DNA from: Acidobacteriaceae bacterium
GTDB lineage: Bacteria > Acidobacteriota > Terriglobia > Terriglobales > Acidobacteriaceae
Assembly: GCA_003151335.1 (NCBI GenBank)
Contig: PLXE01000112.1
Location: 166,947-230,946, forward strand
DNA length: 64,000 nt
Direction of reading: 5' to 3'
A program made the position numbers and the translations under genes. The notes beneath the pieces are model-generated. The model had not been told where the DNA came from. It did no database searches and saw only the letters and a list, made by a program, of their open reading frames with translations. Below, piece after piece: positions 62,888 to 64,000 of this stretch (positions are counted from its first letter, which is position 1; each line of letters begins with the position of its first letter).

Positions 62888-63844
62888 ATGAAGCTGAGAA
62901 CCTTCTTTCTCCATTACGCCGTCGCAGCATTGTTCCTTTCGAGCGTTTTTCTCTGCGCACAACCTCAGGCGAATCCGGCGAGCGCAAAGACGGACGATGC
63001 CCTCGAGCTTGTCAAACAGGGCCAAAAGCTGAATAGTGAGGGCAAGCAGGACGAGGCGCTGGCCCTTTACGATCGTGCCCTGCAACTCTCCCCAAATCTC
63101 TTCCAGGCAGACTTGGTCGCGGGAATGGCTTTGGATTTGCAAGGCAAATACCAGCAAGCGCGCCAGCATCTGACCAAGGCGATTGAAGAGGCCCCACCTG
63201 CTTCAAAGGTTCAGGCGCTGAGGACGATGGCTGTCTCTTACGCGTTCGAACACAACACAGATGAGGCGGGAAAATACGAGCAGCAGGCGTTCGATGCGCA
63301 ATATTACGTCAAGCAATACGCGGATGCGGCAGGTACGGCCGATGAACTGGCGCGCATCTATCTCGAATCGGGCGACTCGGACAACGCTTTTCAGTGGTAC
63401 CAGAGCGGGCACCTCACCGCGCTGCACCAGCCCAACCTCAGCTCCGCCGAAAAGGACCTGTGGGAGTTCCGCTGGGAGAGCGCTCTGGCGCGCATCCGCG
63501 TCCGGCAGCTAGGAAGGAGCGCAGAAGCGCCGAAGCACCTGGCCGCCGCCAAAGCCATATTGGACAAGGGCGACAATCCCGACCAAGCGCGCTTCTATCC
63601 CTACCTCAGCGGCTACGTCGCGTTCTACCTGCACGACTATAAAACCGCGATTGCGGAATTGCAGAAGGGCGATCAGAAGGATCCGTTCGTCTTGAGTCTG
63701 CTGGCGCAAGCCTGCGAAAAATCCGGAGATCGTACCCAAGCGTTGGATTTTTACCGCAAGGTCCTGACCATCAACACGCATAATCCGACCAATGCGTTTG
63801 CCCGGCCACTGGCAAAAGAAAAGATCGCAGCGCTTGCCAAATAG
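62888..63844 (+). CDS. Secreted TPR-repeat protein
   Basis: 318 aa from ATG 62888. Signal peptide (FFLHYAVAALFLSSVFLCAQ). Tetratricopeptide units: ALELVKQGQKLNSEGKQDEA, LFQADLVAGMALDLQGKYQQA, ADELARIYLESGDSDNAFQW and FVLSLLAQACEKSGDRTQAL. A periplasmic protein-interaction scaffold; partner unknown. Confidence 0.8.
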   Translation: MKLRTFFLHYAVAALFLSSVFLCAQPQANPASAKTDDALELVKQGQKLNSEGKQDEALALYDRALQLSPNLFQADLVAGMALDLQGKYQQARQHLTKAIEEAPPASKVQALRTMAVSYAFEHNTDEAGKYEQQAFDAQYYVKQYADAAGTADELARIYLESGDSDNAFQWYQSGHLTALHQPNLSSAEKDLWEFRWESALARIRVRQLGRSAEAPKHLAAAKAILDKGDNPDQARFYPYLSGYVAFYLHDYKTAIAELQKGDQKDPFVLSLLAQACEKSGDRTQALDFYRKVLTINTHNPTNAFARPLAKEKIAALAK

Positions 63845-64000
63845 CCACAATCTATTGGACCTTTGCGTAAGTGGTTTTGTATCAGGGCACGGCTTCAGAG
63901 GCTGCTGAAAAATTCGCTTACTTTCATGGCAGCTTCTCGCCCTGGTCATTTTTTTCGGGTTGAACCGCCCTTCGGCATCGCATTTGTGGTCTCTGCCGGG
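63845..64000. other. Downstream non-coding end with REP-like element
   Basis: TCAGGGCACGGCTTCAG at 63882-63898 followed by AGGCTGCTGAAAAA looks like a half-palindrome of the REP-like family joined to another repeat word. No gene seen before the window ends. Confidence 0.45.

Overview
The window is about 64 kb of GC-rich bacterial chromosome with dense, often overlapping genes (TGATG, ATGA and TAATG junctions) and several families of short dispersed repeats between genes. Gene content (AsmA, large PIG-L deacetylase, membrane GGDEF protein, MacAB-like exporter, CbiMQO, ECF sigma/anti-sigma pair) and the repeat types suggest an Acidobacteriota member of the Terriglobia/Koribacter kind. This assignment is an inference; no rRNA gene is present.

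Layout. 1-2 kb: two tandem paralogous proteins of unknown function, then a UBP-type zinc finger. 2-7.4 kb: PIG-L deacetylase, APC permease, a decayed MFS gene, a secreted DinB-like protein. 7.6-10.4 kb: cbiMQO cobalt/nickel uptake. 10.4-16.3 kb: isochorismatase, tRNA-Gln, AsmA, DoxX-ChrA pair, PadR stub, MFS transporter. 16.4-26.5 kb: malonyl-CoA synthetase-like ligase, lipoprotein, CPBP protease with a relic copy, AlkA-type glycosylase, RecX, diguanylate cyclase, LuxR-type regulator. 26.6-34.6 kb: guaA; the nadD-zinc ribbon-rsfS-rlmH-thioredoxin group; cytochrome c; a lone E1-beta gene; a sigma/anti-sigma/zinc-ribbon operon. 34.8-41.4 kb: lpdA, CBS protein, hslV without hslU, redoxin, mutY, a receiver-like protein, proline dehydrogenase. 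41.6-44 kb: a broken HigA antitoxin gene joined to an inverted relic of lactate permease, next to an intact lldP.

The two most coherent systems are metabolic. At 45.3-51.6 kb a tightly coupled operon carries a flavin-reductase-like protein, cofG, cofD, cofC, cofE, then cofH and an NADPH:F420 reductase: nearly complete coenzyme F420 synthesis plus a redox link to NADP. No FbiB-type nitroreductase domain is fused to cofE, so the coupled flavin-reductase-like gene is a candidate for the missing reductive step. At 56.4-62.4 kb lies fdhE and a respiratory formate dehydrogenase (fdnGHI) whose catalytic subunit is a selenoprotein: the apparent stop at 58058-58060 is a UGA-Sec codon followed by a SECIS hairpin.

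Between them is a MacAB-like exporter (51.7-56.0 kb). The right end holds a small hypothetical protein and a secreted TPR protein. The window also records gene decay: truncated MFS, PadR, CPBP, HigA and LldP fragments, several beside repeats.
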